DNA from: Pseudomonadota bacterium
Lineage (GTDB): Bacteria > Pseudomonadota > Gammaproteobacteria > Steroidobacterales > Steroidobacteraceae
Reading direction: 5' to 3'
DNA: 64,000 nucleotides
NCBI GenBank assembly: GCA_023423935.1
Contig: JAFAEQ010000055.1
Coordinates: 85,221 to 149,220, forward strand
Positions 26,187 through 35,686 of this stretch are shown here, piece after piece (position 1 is the first letter of the stretch; the number at the start of each line of letters is the position of its first letter). The notes below the pieces were generated by a model. It was given only the letters and a program-made list of their open reading frames with translations, ran no database searches and was not told the DNA's origin. The position numbers were made by a program, and so were the translations under genes.

Positions 26187-27320
26187 ATGAGCTTGTCGAA
26201 AGTAGTGCTGTTTCACAACATGGTCGCGCCGTATCGTCATGGGTTGTTTCGTGAGCTCGGGCGCGAGCTTCCCCTGCGCGTGCTCTACGCGACGCGTCTC
26301 ACGTCGGATCGCAAGTGGTCCGGCGAGATTCCGTCCGACTATGAAAGTGAAGTGTTGCGGAGCGCGACGGTGCATGCGTATTCGCGGCCGCTGACCTTCT
26401 GTCCCGGCGTTCTGATGCGTATGAGGCAGCTGCAACCCGATGCGATCATTTCGGTGCTGACTCGATCGAACGCAATCGACATCCTGCGCATCGCGAGATG
26501 GGCAAACGCTCATGAGGTGCCTCTGTTCCTGTGGGTCGGGGATATCGACAACGATCCACGGTCCGACGAAGAAGTACCTGGTCTGGTCTCGCGCAGCTTC
26601 GCGTGGCTCTACGGCCGGATTCTTCGTCGAGCCACCGGCTTCATTTGTTACTCCTCGCGGTCTGTCGACTGGTTGCGAGTACGCGGCTTCGATGGTCCGA
26701 CGGTCACAGGGACGCAAGTCCTCGATCCACCGTCGCTGGAGCCACGCATGCATGCGGAGCAGGGTGGCCGCTTTCGTCTGTTGTTCGCAGGCAAGCACGA
26801 CGCGCGCAAGGGGATCGGGCAGCTGATCCAGGCCTTGCAGCTTCTGCCGGTCGATCTGCAACGACAGTTGAGCCTCACGACGGCAGGGGACGGACCGCTT
26901 GCGCGACAGCTCGCGGAGAGCTGCCCGGAGGGTATCGAGCTACGCATGCTGGGGTTCGTGGCACGTCAGGAGATATTCGAGGAATATCGACGCGCCGACG
27001 CGTTGATCCTCCCGAGCTTGCACGATCCGTGGCCCAACGTGATCAACGAGGCGATGTCGCTGGGCACGCCAGTGATCGCATCTCGCCAATGCGGTGGGCG
27101 TGAGCTCACCGAGAAGGCAGGCTGGATCGTCGATGCACGCGATCCCGCGAGCATTGCGCGAGGCATCGAGAAGGCCATGTTGGAAGCACGCTGCGAATCG
27201 CGCCGACGATCCGCCATTGCAGCGGAGGTCATCTATCGACCGCATGCCGCCGCGCAACGCATTGCCGGGTTCGTCGAGCAGCTGAGCGCCGCGTCGCGCG
27301 TCTTTGCGAGCGCGATATGA
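26187..27320 (+). CDS. Glycosyltransferase family 4
   Basis: 377 residues from the ATG at 26187, one base after the preceding stop. Both Rossmann-like halves are visible: the N-terminal VVLFHNMVAPYRHGLFRELG and the C-terminal RLLFAGKHDARKGIGQLIQA, with HDPWPNVINEAMSLGTPVIA at the donor site (E-x7-E-like). It is a cytoplasmic enzyme of exopolysaccharide repeat assembly. It overlaps the next GT gene by 4 bases (ATGA). Confidence 0.83.
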   Translation: MSLSKVVLFHNMVAPYRHGLFRELGRELPLRVLYATRLTSDRKWSGEIPSDYESEVLRSATVHAYSRPLTFCPGVLMRMRQLQPDAIISVLTRSNAIDILRIARWANAHEVPLFLWVGDIDNDPRSDEEVPGLVSRSFAWLYGRILRRATGFICYSSRSVDWLRVRGFDGPTVTGTQVLDPPSLEPRMHAEQGGRFRLLFAGKHDARKGIGQLIQALQLLPVDLQRQLSLTTAGDGPLARQLAESCPEGIELRMLGFVARQEIFEEYRRADALILPSLHDPWPNVINEAMSLGTPVIASRQCGGRELTEKAGWIVDARDPASIARGIEKAMLEARCESRRRSAIAAEVIYRPHAAAQRIAGFVEQLSAASRVFASAI

Positions 27321-28519
27321 AGCTGGGTGTCATCAGGCTGGAACCCCATCGGCGCACCAGCGACGGTGTCGCTGCAGCGAGCTCGTTTCCCCGCTGGCTG
27401 AGCGCAGCGAGCGACTGCACGGACTCGATGCATCTGGTGTTGCCCATCGAGGGCAGCGCCGCCGATCAGATCGGTCCGTCGGACGTTCGCTATGCGCTGC
27501 GCCGGCACGATGAGCTGCTGGCGTTGCCTTCCTGCAGAGGGTTTCTGCGTGCGTACAGGAACGTGCCGTTGTTGTTGCTGCGTCTGTTGAAGCTGCGTCG
27601 CAAGACGCGCGTCGTGATCTGTCGTGCGCCGGAGCATCTCAATCTGATCCTGCTGCCGTTGCTGTGGGTGCTGCGATTCAAGCCCGTGATCTGGTTCGTC
27701 GCCGATCGCTCGGCGGTCGATGAGGCAGGTCAGGCACGTCGCGGCCGGACGCTGCTCGTTCGGACAGGTCTTTGGTTATCGCGAGCGACAGGGCACATGG
27801 AGCGGATGTTCGCTCGTCGCTGGCCCTCCATCGTCAATGGATCGGAGCTCGAACAGAAACTGATGGCATCGGGCGTGGACGCATCGCGGATCCTGCGCGT
27901 CGTGTCGACGACGTTGCCGCAGACGGCACTGCTCGCGGAAGCGCCAGCAGAACTGCGATCGGGCGGTCGGGTGGAATTGCTCTATGTCGGGCGCATCGTG
28001 GCAGAGAAAGGACTGTGCGATCTCATCGACGCGCTGCGCGAGCTGATGAATTCGCCGGGGCCGGGTTATCGACTTACCTTGATCGGCTGGGACGCGCATG
28101 GAGAAATGAAGCGGCTGCAGGACTACATCGAGCAGCTCGGGATCGGACATGCCGTCGAAATGCGCGGCCCGATGCCGCCGGGTCCCGCTCTGATGCTGGC
28201 CATGCGATCGTGCGACATCTTCGTGCTGCCATCGTGGGCCGAAGGCACTCCCAGGGTGCTCGTCGAGGCGATGGCAATGGGGCGCGCGATCGTGGCGACC
28301 CGCGTCGGTGGTGTGCCGGATCTGATCGAGGATGGTGAGAATGGTGTTCTCGTGGAGCCCCGCCGTGCAGATCAGCTGGCAGATGCAATCCGTCGTCTTG
28401 CGCTCGATCCGCAGCAGCGTCTCGACATCGGACATCGCAACTGGGCGAAGGCGGGCTCACTCACGGTGGAAGCACTCGCCGAACGCATGTGCGAGTTCGC
28501 TGCACGACAGACGCGCTAG
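27317..28519 (+). CDS. Glycosyltransferase family 4
   Basis: 400 residues. The C-terminal domain has VELLYVGRIVAEKGLCDLID and the E-x7-E donor motif EGTPRVLVEAMAMGRAIVA followed by TRVGGVPDLIEDGENGVLV. A hydrophobic patch at about 90-120 (LLLLRLLKLRRKTRVVICRA and LILLPLLWVLRFKPVIWFVA) may touch the membrane. It is the last gene of the plus-strand exopolysaccharide operon; a hairpin follows. Confidence 0.85.
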   Translation: MKLGVIRLEPHRRTSDGVAAASSFPRWLSAASDCTDSMHLVLPIEGSAADQIGPSDVRYALRRHDELLALPSCRGFLRAYRNVPLLLLRLLKLRRKTRVVICRAPEHLNLILLPLLWVLRFKPVIWFVADRSAVDEAGQARRGRTLLVRTGLWLSRATGHMERMFARRWPSIVNGSELEQKLMASGVDASRILRVVSTTLPQTALLAEAPAELRSGGRVELLYVGRIVAEKGLCDLIDALRELMNSPGPGYRLTLIGWDAHGEMKRLQDYIEQLGIGHAVEMRGPMPPGPALMLAMRSCDIFVLPSWAEGTPRVLVEAMAMGRAIVATRVGGVPDLIEDGENGVLVEPRRADQLADAIRRLALDPQQRLDIGHRNWAKAGSLTVEALAERMCEFAARQTR

Positions 28520-28540
28520 CAGTCGCGTCGATCAAACCAG

Positions 28541-28563
28541 GAGCCGGGCACAGGGCCCGGCTC
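28541..28563. terminator. Bidirectional hairpin terminator between convergent genes
   Basis: GAGCCGGG (28541-28548) pairs with CCCGGCTC (28556-28563), followed by TTCGCTC. It lies between the exopolysaccharide operon and the convergent methyltransferase gene and could serve both. Confidence 0.65.
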
Positions 28564-28582
28564 TTCGCTCAGTGACCGAAAG

Positions 28583-29386
28583 TCAGGTCACGAACCAGAA
28601 CGAGTTGCCGCCGCCGATGTCTTCGACGAACGCGCGCAGCTGCGGCTGCTCCCAGACGAAATAGTTCGGCAGCAGTACCGTGGGGTTGGGCGAGCTGAGC
28701 AGATACATCGCGAGGATGTATTGCTCGCCGTACCAATGCTGTCTCAGTTTCGGCGGGTAGTCGTAAGGCAGTCGAATGTCGTGCACCTGTACCACGACTC
28801 CAGCAGGCAGCTCCGGCAGGATCTCGAGGAAGAACGTCACCACGTCCGAGTTCGGCAGACAGTAGTGCGAGCCGTCGAAGAACAGGAAGTCGCCCGGTTC
28901 CAGCTCGCCAAAGATCTTCTGATCGACATTCTCCAGTGACTTGCGCTCGATGCGGTGCGCGAGCATGTCGATTTCCGCGCGGGGCTGAGGATCGATGGAA
29001 ATGATCTTCGTATCGCTGCCTTCGTCTTCGATGGCGCGCGCCGCGAACCGCGTGGAGTTTCCCGACCCGATCTCCAGGTAGCGCTTCGGTTTGCGCATTC
29101 TGAGCAGGGCGTAGAGCGCGAACGCGTCCAGGCCCGAGAAGTAATCGTTGATGCGGCTCGGCTCCATCATCGACGAGGCGCGTTCCGGAATCGCGAGAAA
29201 GTCGAAGCGATAGTTCGCGATCTGCAACAGCAGCTTCGAATAATCCAACGTACGCTCGGCGAGCAGCGCCTGAAGCCGGGCATGCGGCGGTTTACCGAAG
29301 CCCCAGCGCGGAGTCGGTTCGATGTCGTAATCCAGTGCGATGAGCGGTGTGCCGCGTACGGCGGCCTTGATGAGCGGACGTATCAT
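28583..29386 (-). CDS. Class I SAM-dependent methyltransferase
   Basis: 267 residues from the ATG at 29386, overlapping the stop of the upstream transferase gene. The SAM site is visible as RYLEIGSGNSTRFAARAIED, then IISIDPQPRAEID and LFFDGSHYCLPNSDVV, the latter Methyltransf_24-like. A long N-terminal extension (about 95 residues) and an aromatic C-terminal part are outside the core. It probably methylates a sugar or lipid intermediate of the polysaccharide; substrate unknown. Confidence 0.75.
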   Translation of the reverse strand: MIRPLIKAAVRGTPLIALDYDIEPTPRWGFGKPPHARLQALLAERTLDYSKLLLQIANYRFDFLAIPERASSMMEPSRINDYFSGLDAFALYALLRMRKPKRYLEIGSGNSTRFAARAIEDEGSDTKIISIDPQPRAEIDMLAHRIERKSLENVDQKIFGELEPGDFLFFDGSHYCLPNSDVVTFFLEILPELPAGVVVQVHDIRLPYDYPPKLRQHWYGEQYILAMYLLSSPNPTVLLPNYFVWEQPQLRAFVEDIGGGNSFWFVT

Positions 29387-30510
29387 CGTGAGGTTCTCAG
29401 GTTGGGTTGTATGGGCTCGTGGCAGGACTCGTGCGCAGACAGGGCACGGCGAGCCCGGAGCGATGACTGCTGGATCATCCAGGCGGGAAGCGCGCCGACC
29501 CACAGATGCGCCTTCAGAATCGCGCCGGTGGCGGCCGCGCTCGCCGCGATCAGCAGCGCAATGGAGGTCAGCGGCGCTGCGTCGATGTGCTCGAGGAACA
29601 CTCCGGTCGCGGCGAACATCGCAGCGAGACTCACGAGCGTGATCAACACGCCAGGAGTCGACAAACCCGCCCGCATCAGTTTGTGATGGAAGTGATCGGC
29701 GTCCGCTGCGAGCGGTGACCGACCGGACGCGACGCGACGAGTGAAACTGACGATGAGCTCCAGCAGCGGCAACATCGTGAGCCACAGCACCGTCACCGGT
29801 TGAACCTGGGGTGCGCTCGACTGGCTGAGCCCGATGCCGAACCACGCCACCGCGAAGCCGATCAGCGTGCTGCCCGCGTCTCCCATGAAACAGCGCACCC
29901 TGCGATTGATGCCCACTGGAAGGTTGAACGGCAGAAACGCGGCGATAGCGGCCGCGAGCAGGACGAGCATGGGCGCGGCCTCGGACAGGTGAGCGCCATG
30001 AGCAAACGTAAGCAGCGATAGCACGCTGACCAACCCGAGGCTGCCTGCCAGACCGTCGAGTCCATCGATCATGTTGTAGGCATTGATGGCCGTGAGGATG
30101 GCGAGGACGGTAAATGACGGAGCGAGTGCGCCGAGCTCGATCCGCGTCTCGCTGTCCCACGCGCCCAGTTCGCGAATCACGAGACCTTCGCGGACCATGA
30201 TCGCCGCGGCAGTGATTTGAACGGCGAGCCGCACCCATGCAGAAACATCGAAGCGGTCGTCTGCCACGCCGACTGCGACCAGCAAGGTCGCACACAGCAG
30301 GAAGGGCGCGGGCACATCGAGGTGCCCGGGCATCAGCATCGCGCCGATGAGGTAGCCGCCGAATATCGCCACGCCGCCGATGACAGCCACTTCGCCCTCG
30401 TGCTTCTTGCGTCCGCCGGGGCGATCGATCAGGCCCAGCGAGGGTGCGAACCGTCGCAGACCTGTCATCAGCAGCAACGTGGCTGCAAAAGTGAACGCAG
30501 TTTCAAGCAT
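29383..30510 (-). CDS. Polyprenyl-phosphate HexNAc-1-phosphate transferase (WecA/TagO/MraY family)
   Basis: 375 residues from the ATG at 30510; codons before it overlap no recognisable domain. About ten membrane helices and the family signatures INAYNMIDGLDGLAGSLGL, VRCFMGDAGSTLIGFAVAW and the DADHFHHKLMRAG loop. It transfers a HexNAc-1-phosphate, usually GlcNAc, from UDP-sugar to undecaprenyl phosphate and so can initiate the repeat unit. It is transcribed opposite to the main operon. The GRKKHEGEVAVIGG stretch is typical of TagO/WecA. Confidence 0.9.
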   Translation of the reverse strand: MLETAFTFAATLLLMTGLRRFAPSLGLIDRPGGRKKHEGEVAVIGGVAIFGGYLIGAMLMPGHLDVPAPFLLCATLLVAVGVADDRFDVSAWVRLAVQITAAAIMVREGLVIRELGAWDSETRIELGALAPSFTVLAILTAINAYNMIDGLDGLAGSLGLVSVLSLLTFAHGAHLSEAAPMLVLLAAAIAAFLPFNLPVGINRRVRCFMGDAGSTLIGFAVAWFGIGLSQSSAPQVQPVTVLWLTMLPLLELIVSFTRRVASGRSPLAADADHFHHKLMRAGLSTPGVLITLVSLAAMFAATGVFLEHIDAAPLTSIALLIAASAAATGAILKAHLWVGALPAWMIQQSSLRARRALSAHESCHEPIQPNLRTSR

Positions 30511-30698
30511 CGGTCCTCTCGTTTCGGCGCTACGGTGCTCCCGCGTCGTCGGCGTCACCGCGCCAACAAGTGTGAGCTCCGCGCACAATGGCATCTACGA
30601 AGTGCGCAGAGCCTAGTGCAACGCACGCAATGGAAGAGGACAGAAAGTTTCAATCTGGATTCATCGAACCTCGCGTGGGTGCTCCTCGCTTGTGATCG

Positions 30699-33572
30699 CT
30701 AATCGCTGAGCGCGAGCGACAGGGACTGCGCAGCCGGACGCGAGTTGATACGTCGCTCGAAGTCCCGCTCGAACTCCGTGATGGCATCGTGCAGCGGTCC
30801 ACGCAGTGCATCGAGCTCCTCCCAGCGGCCTGCCTTGGCAGCAACCTGCAGCTCGGCCGCGAGCCGCTCGATCTGGCGTGCACCGATCATTCCCGAGGTG
30901 CCGAGCAACGTATGGAACTGACGTTTCAATGCGGTTCGATCGGCGCGATCGAGCATGTCCTCGGTGTCGTGCAGCGAGGCGAGAAAGGTTTCTCCGATGC
31001 GTCGCATGTGCGAGGGTCGCCACTGCAGGTTGCGCCACAGGTCGTCGAAGATCTCGGATTCGATGGCCGGCAGACTCTGCAGGATTTCGTTGATCGAGCC
31101 GCCCAGATCACGCTCCTTCTGCGGCTCGAGCCATTTGCACAGCACGCCGTTCAGTTCGCTGCGACCGAACGGCTTCGGCAGGAAGTCGTCCATGCCGGCA
31201 TCGAGACAGCGCTTGCGTTCCTCCTGCATCGCGTTGGCGGTCATCGCGATGATGGGAACGTGTCGCTTCAGAATACTGCGCAGCCGGCGCGTGGTTTCGC
31301 ATCCGTCCATCTGCGGCAACTGACAATCCATGAGGATGAGATCGAACTCCTGCTGCGCGACGAGCTCGAGTGCTTCCATTCCGCTTCCGGCAATCGTGGC
31401 GGGGCAGGTGAGAACATCCAGCATGCTCTGCACCACGTACTGATTGGCAGGATGATCTTCCACGACGAGGATGCGTCCACGCGGGTTGTTGAAGATGCGT
31501 AGACTCGTGTCTTCGGGTGGAGGCTCATCGGCGATCTCGAGGGGCAGGACCAATCGGAAGGTCGAGCCGGTCGGTCCGGTGCGCAGCAGAACGAGACTGC
31601 CACCCATGGCCACGCTCAGGCGCCGGCAGATAGACAGTCCCAGCCCGGCGCCAAGATGCTTCGTTGCCGTATGCGCTTGTACGAAGGGCTCGAAGATCGC
31701 TTCGCGCTGCTCTTCGGGCACGCCTTCGCCCGTATCCGTGACATCGATCGTGCATTGCTCGCCGTCGAATCGTGCATCGACGCGCACGCCACCTTCGTGC
31801 GTGAACTTCAGTGCATTCGAAATGAGGTTCACGACGATCTGGCGGATGCGCTGCCTGTCGCCGAGCAGTGCGGGCGGGAAAGTGCCGTGCAGCTTGGTGG
31901 TGAGCTGCAGTCCGCCGAGGTTCGCCTGTGCGCGGAACTCTTCGACGGCCTCCTGAACGACCAGTGCGAGCGAGAAGCTATGTCGCTCCAGTGTGAAATC
32001 CCCACCTTCCATGCGGCTCAGATCCAGAATGTCGTTCGCGATCTTCAATAGCGAGCGGGCCGAGGTCTTGGCGATCGAGAGCCGGTGCGACCCTTCCGGC
32101 GTGAGAGTCTCGTCACGCAACATGTCGAGCGTTGCGATCAGACCGTGCAAAGGTGTGCGCAGCTCGTGGCTCATGGCGGCGTTGAATGAGTTGCGGGTGC
32201 GTCTTGCATGATCCACGGCCATCTTGGCCCGCTTGATGGCGCCCAGCGCATCCTTCATGCGATCGGCGACGCGCAGATGGATTGCATGCTCGGTGGCGCC
32301 AGCGGCGACGAACGGCTGAATGCGAATGTCCAGCTCGCGATCCTTGCCGTCGGCGCATCGCACCGGTGCCTTGTTGCTCTCACCGCGCTTTGCGCCGCCA
32401 TTCGCCACGAGATTGAACGGATGCGACAGCATTCGGTGCGGCGGAACGAGCTGTTCCAGCGAGGAATCGACGAGTCGAGCGGGCTCCATACCCAGCAGGC
32501 GTACCACAGCGCGGTTCGCGTACTGGATGCGCCCGCCCGAGTCCGCGATGAGGACCGCATCGCTGGCCTGATCCACGACCGAGCTCCAGCGCTCCTGCAG
32601 CACTGCATGTGCGCGCGAAAGTCGTGCGAGCACCGCAGTGGTCTGTCGCAGACTGCGTTGCGTTTCCGTGAGCTCGCGTACCTGGCGTTGCAACGACTGA
32701 CGAGCAGAGGCGGATTCGCGCTCGTGACGGTCTGCGAGACGTTTGAGCCGGCGCGTCTCGCGTGCCAGATCCAGCAACTGCGCAGTAACACCGGGCGGCA
32801 TGCGATCGTGCGGGCGGGCAGATTCCGCGCCGGAAGTCTGAAACAGCCACTGGCGCAGCTTGCCGTCCTGATCGTGCGAGAGTAGCTGAAAGCGTCGCGC
32901 CACCTCGAATGCCACCACATGCGCGAGCAACATCAGGCCGAACAGGCGCGGCGACTGTGCGGCATCGAAGACCAGCGTGTAAGAGGCGATGCTCGCCATG
33001 CCGACGACGAGGGCGTACAGCACGAGCTCCCATTGGATACGACAACGGGAGGGGAAGTGTTGACTGCGCCTGGGGATCACGAGCATGGCCAGCGCCGCTG
33101 CGGCGACCGCGCCGCTGGTCTGCATCAGCGTGGCTGTTGCAGATTCCAGGTCCGGGAGTGCTCCGTTTGCAGCGGTGACGCCCATGCCGAGCGTCACAAG
33201 CATCAGAAAAATCGTGACGAAGATTGCACGCAATCCATGACGCAGCAGCTCGGCTGCGACCACGGCAGCGGCCAGTTGCGCCGACTCGACCCATGAACCG
33301 TCGAACAGGACGACTTCGATCAGTGTCAGGACCGCAGCGCCCAGGGCGACCCACGGCCCGGCAACCAGATCCAGGATCATCACTGCGATCAACGACAGTG
33401 GCAGCGGGGGATAGTGAGCGTGCAGCGCCGTTGCGCCATCCACGATCAGGCATGGCACTGCGAGCAGCGCACCCACCAGCATCGCAATCACGGACGGCTG
33501 TTGCGCGCGTCCCAGGCTCAGCATTTTTCTCAGTGCATGCATGGACGGCCATGCTTGTACGCGAGCAGTCAT
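30699..33572 (-). CDS. Membrane hybrid sensor histidine kinase with receiver and Hpt domains
   Basis: 957 residues from the ATG at 33572, with AGAACGGA just upstream. Order: six to seven N-terminal membrane helices (about 25-215), coiled coil (about 265-325), PAS (about 330-450), HisKA with His469 in AAMSHELRTPLHGLIA, HATPase (GAGLGLSICRRLSVAMGG), receiver with Asp749 (LILMDCQLPQMDG) and a C-terminal Hpt domain with His887 (QFHTLLGTSGMIGA). This is a full phosphorelay protein needing an external receiver as target. It is divergent from the receiver-MarR regulator at 33818, its likely partner, and is paralogous to the kinase at 56351-59194. Confidence 0.92.
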   Translation of the reverse strand: MTARVQAWPSMHALRKMLSLGRAQQPSVIAMLVGALLAVPCLIVDGATALHAHYPPLPLSLIAVMILDLVAGPWVALGAAVLTLIEVVLFDGSWVESAQLAAAVVAAELLRHGLRAIFVTIFLMLVTLGMGVTAANGALPDLESATATLMQTSGAVAAAALAMLVIPRRSQHFPSRCRIQWELVLYALVVGMASIASYTLVFDAAQSPRLFGLMLLAHVVAFEVARRFQLLSHDQDGKLRQWLFQTSGAESARPHDRMPPGVTAQLLDLARETRRLKRLADRHERESASARQSLQRQVRELTETQRSLRQTTAVLARLSRAHAVLQERWSSVVDQASDAVLIADSGGRIQYANRAVVRLLGMEPARLVDSSLEQLVPPHRMLSHPFNLVANGGAKRGESNKAPVRCADGKDRELDIRIQPFVAAGATEHAIHLRVADRMKDALGAIKRAKMAVDHARRTRNSFNAAMSHELRTPLHGLIATLDMLRDETLTPEGSHRLSIAKTSARSLLKIANDILDLSRMEGGDFTLERHSFSLALVVQEAVEEFRAQANLGGLQLTTKLHGTFPPALLGDRQRIRQIVVNLISNALKFTHEGGVRVDARFDGEQCTIDVTDTGEGVPEEQREAIFEPFVQAHTATKHLGAGLGLSICRRLSVAMGGSLVLLRTGPTGSTFRLVLPLEIADEPPPEDTSLRIFNNPRGRILVVEDHPANQYVVQSMLDVLTCPATIAGSGMEALELVAQQEFDLILMDCQLPQMDGCETTRRLRSILKRHVPIIAMTANAMQEERKRCLDAGMDDFLPKPFGRSELNGVLCKWLEPQKERDLGGSINEILQSLPAIESEIFDDLWRNLQWRPSHMRRIGETFLASLHDTEDMLDRADRTALKRQFHTLLGTSGMIGARQIERLAAELQVAAKAGRWEELDALRGPLHDAITEFERDFERRINSRPAAQSLSLALSD

Positions 33573-33661
33573 GTCCGTTCTTCTATGTCTAGCGCGAGTC
33601 GTGAGCGAAACGGTCGCAGCGAGTTCAGGTTGCGATGGCCGAGTTCGATTTGATCTACTGG

Positions 33662-33740
33662 CGCCCCGCGGCAATCGGCTGCGTTATTGATTATGAGGAG
33701 TGAACATTCGATCACGCGCGGGGCGAGTGCGTTAATCGGG
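33662..33740. promoter_or_regulatory. Candidate operator region between divergent kinase and regulator genes
   Basis: CGCCCCGCG (33662-33670) and CGCGGGGCG (33717-33725) form an inverted repeat with a 46-base spacer. TGCGTTA occurs as a direct repeat at about 33680 and 33728. The sites lie in the 245-base divergent control region, so they could bind the MarR-type regulator encoded next door. No footprint or conservation supports this yet. Confidence 0.3.
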
Positions 33741-33817
33741 TTTTCCCCGGCGTGTGGACTCGTCGAAAGACGAACTGATGATCAAACAAACACCAAGTTT
33801 GAGTGCGTACGGATTTT

Positions 33818-34798
33818 ATGGACGAGAACAAACAGCAGCTCTCTGCAGGGGCGGGCAGCATGAAGACGCGTGTACTGCTGCTCGATGACGACGCGGCGAT
33901 GTTGAGCATTCTGTTGGGCATGCTGGAGACAGCGGGTTATCGCTGTGTCACCGCGACGAATGCCGAACAGGCGCTGGGGATGGTGGTCGCTGACGAGGCG
34001 ATTTCAGTCGTTGTTAGCGATATCTATATGCCGGGAATAACAGGCTTCGAGTTCGTCGATCGGATCAATGCCCAGCCGCTGAACCGCCCGGCGCCGCGGG
34101 TTCTGTTACTCACGGCACAACCTTCCATCCAGACTGCAGTCGAGGCCTTGCGTCTCGGCGTATGCGATTTCCTGACGAAACCGGTCAGACCGGCTGACTT
34201 GCTCAGCGCGGTTCGCCGCGCCATGAGTCGGGCAACGCAGGATCGGATGGATCAGGCGGCGTTATCGCCGGAGGTGGCGCGGCTGATCGAACAATCGCAG
34301 GAGCTCACGGAGAGATTGCGGCGGCTGGCAGCCGCAGGCGAGGCGACGCCCCAAAGCACACTGCCCGCACCGCATGCCAAAAGTGTGGCGCGCGAGGCGA
34401 TGGCGTCCTCGGGCACCACCGTCATCGAGATCATCGAGATGCTGCGTCAGCTGCGTGCGAAATACGCTCAGCACAAGCTCGATGACGTTGCCTGGGACCT
34501 ATTGCTCGATCTGGCGCGCGCAGAGCGGCAGCATCAGCGCCTTTCGGTCTCGGGACTCATGATCTCGAACTCGAATGTCTCCTCGACCACGTTGCTGCGC
34601 AGGGTCAACGAGTTGACCACGCGTGGCTACATGGCGCGAGTTCCGGATCCGAAGGACGCACGTCGCGACTTCGTCTCGCTCACACCTCTGGCGCACGAGG
34701 TCGTCGCCGACTATCTCGAGAATGCCAACGCCTTCCTGAGCAATCTCGGCGCCCCGCAAGTCCCGGCCGCAAAGAACACGCGATCGGCCGTGCGCTAG
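33818..34798 (+). CDS. Response regulator: receiver fused to MarR-type winged helix
   Basis: 326 residues from the ATG at 33818; GTG 33803 and ATG 33860 are alternatives. The receiver (about 15-135) has an intact acidic pocket (VLLLDDDAAM), phospho-Asp (VVVSDIYMPGITG), Thr (LLLTAQ) and Lys (FLTKPVRP). After a Pro/Ala-rich linker comes a MarR-like domain at about 215-305 (DDVAWDLLLDLARAERQHQR, VSSTTLLRRVNELTTRGYMA, then RVPDPKDARRDFVSLT). MarR domains normally sense small molecules, so a receiver-MarR fusion is uncommon. The protein at 50737 has the same design on the far side of the secretion locus. It is divergent from the hybrid kinase. Confidence 0.85.
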   Translation: MDENKQQLSAGAGSMKTRVLLLDDDAAMLSILLGMLETAGYRCVTATNAEQALGMVVADEAISVVVSDIYMPGITGFEFVDRINAQPLNRPAPRVLLLTAQPSIQTAVEALRLGVCDFLTKPVRPADLLSAVRRAMSRATQDRMDQAALSPEVARLIEQSQELTERLRRLAAAGEATPQSTLPAPHAKSVAREAMASSGTTVIEIIEMLRQLRAKYAQHKLDDVAWDLLLDLARAERQHQRLSVSGLMISNSNVSSTTLLRRVNELTTRGYMARVPDPKDARRDFVSLTPLAHEVVADYLENANAFLSNLGAPQVPAAKNTRSAVR

Positions 34799-34900
34799 TG
34801 GATTGTCACGACTGATTCGAGAGCGCGGCTTCGGTCGACATTCCGGCGAAGGCCCGGATCTTCCGCGGGATTCGTGTTGGTGACAGGTCCTGGACCCCGG

Positions 34901-34994
34901 CCTACGCCGGGGTGACCCCTGTGGGCCTTCGGTGGAGTGACCCCCCCGGGCCTTCGCCGGGGTGACCTCTGGGGGAGGCTTCGCTGGGGTGACT
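34901..34994. repeat. Four degenerate tandem units in an intergenic region
   Basis: Units of the form CCTTCGCCGGGGTGACC occur at 34901-34917, 34926-34942, 34951-34967 and 34978-34994, spaced 25-27 bases, with a related inverted piece TTCCGGCGAAGGCCCGG near 34841-34857. The pattern resembles the palindromic intergenic repeats with CGGGGTGAC cores that are scattered in many proteobacterial genomes. No gene lies in 34799-35169. Confidence 0.6.
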
Positions 34995-35169
34995 CCTCAG
35001 GCGGTATCGCGCAACCGCCGGAGATCGCACCGCGGGTCACTATCATCTTGCAAGTAACGCCAGGCATTGCATCCACGATGCAACCACTTGGCGGAAGTGA
35101 CCGCTCCCACGGGGGGCGGTCCGTCGTTACAGTGCGCAGATGTTAGTTTCGTGTAAGGACGACTCCGTT

Positions 35170-35646
35170 ATGGCGCACAGCATGCCCCCCAACGTCTCCG
35201 ATACAGCGCTCGTTCGCGCTCTGAATCCGGGCGCAGACGCAGATTGCGTGCGCCCGCTGGTGCTCATCATCGATGATGATGCGACTGCGCGCCTGGCGCT
35301 CGCGGCCATGCTGGCCAGCGACGGCAATCGCATCGCGTTTGCAACCAGCGCTGCGGAAGTGCGTCACCGTCTGGACGGTATCGATCCCGACGTCATTCTT
35401 TGCGACCTGATGATGGATGAGATGCGGGGCGACGAGTTCTTTCGTTGGCTCAAATCGAGCGAGAAGTGGCAGCGCGTGCCGGTGATAGCCGTTACGCAGC
35501 TGGACAACTCCATCGTGCGTGCGGATCTGCTCGATGCAGGCGCGGATATCGTCCTGTCCAAGAACATTGCGCCGCGCGAGCTGCGTGCGTACGTCGCGGC
35601 AGCGTTGCGTACGCGCCGTATGTACGCATCGGTCGCCGCTCCCTGA
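35170..35646 (+). CDS. Stand-alone receiver-domain protein
   Basis: 158 residues from the ATG at 35170, with AAGGA about 10 bases upstream; an ATG at 35140 is in frame but has no ribosome site. It contains one receiver domain: acidic pair VLIIDDDATAR, phospho-Asp in VILCDLMMDEMRGDEF, Thr in IAVTQLDNS and Lys in VLSKNIAPRE. A 25-residue N-terminal extension precedes it and no output domain follows. It could act as the single-domain shuttle that accepts phosphate from the Hpt domain of a hybrid kinase, or as a sink. A strong terminator follows. Confidence 0.85.
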   Translation: MAHSMPPNVSDTALVRALNPGADADCVRPLVLIIDDDATARLALAAMLASDGNRIAFATSAAEVRHRLDGIDPDVILCDLMMDEMRGDEFFRWLKSSEKWQRVPVIAVTQLDNSIVRADLLDAGADIVLSKNIAPRELRAYVAAALRTRRMYASVAAP

Positions 35647-35686
35647 TCGCGTTTCTGCCCAAGGATTCAAGGTACGGATGCAAAGT

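Noticed and set aside
34901..34994. CRISPR-like regular spacing of the intergenic units
   Set aside because: Units are degenerate, only four in number, spacers are about 8-10 bases and GC-rich like the units; fits palindromic intergenic repeats better.
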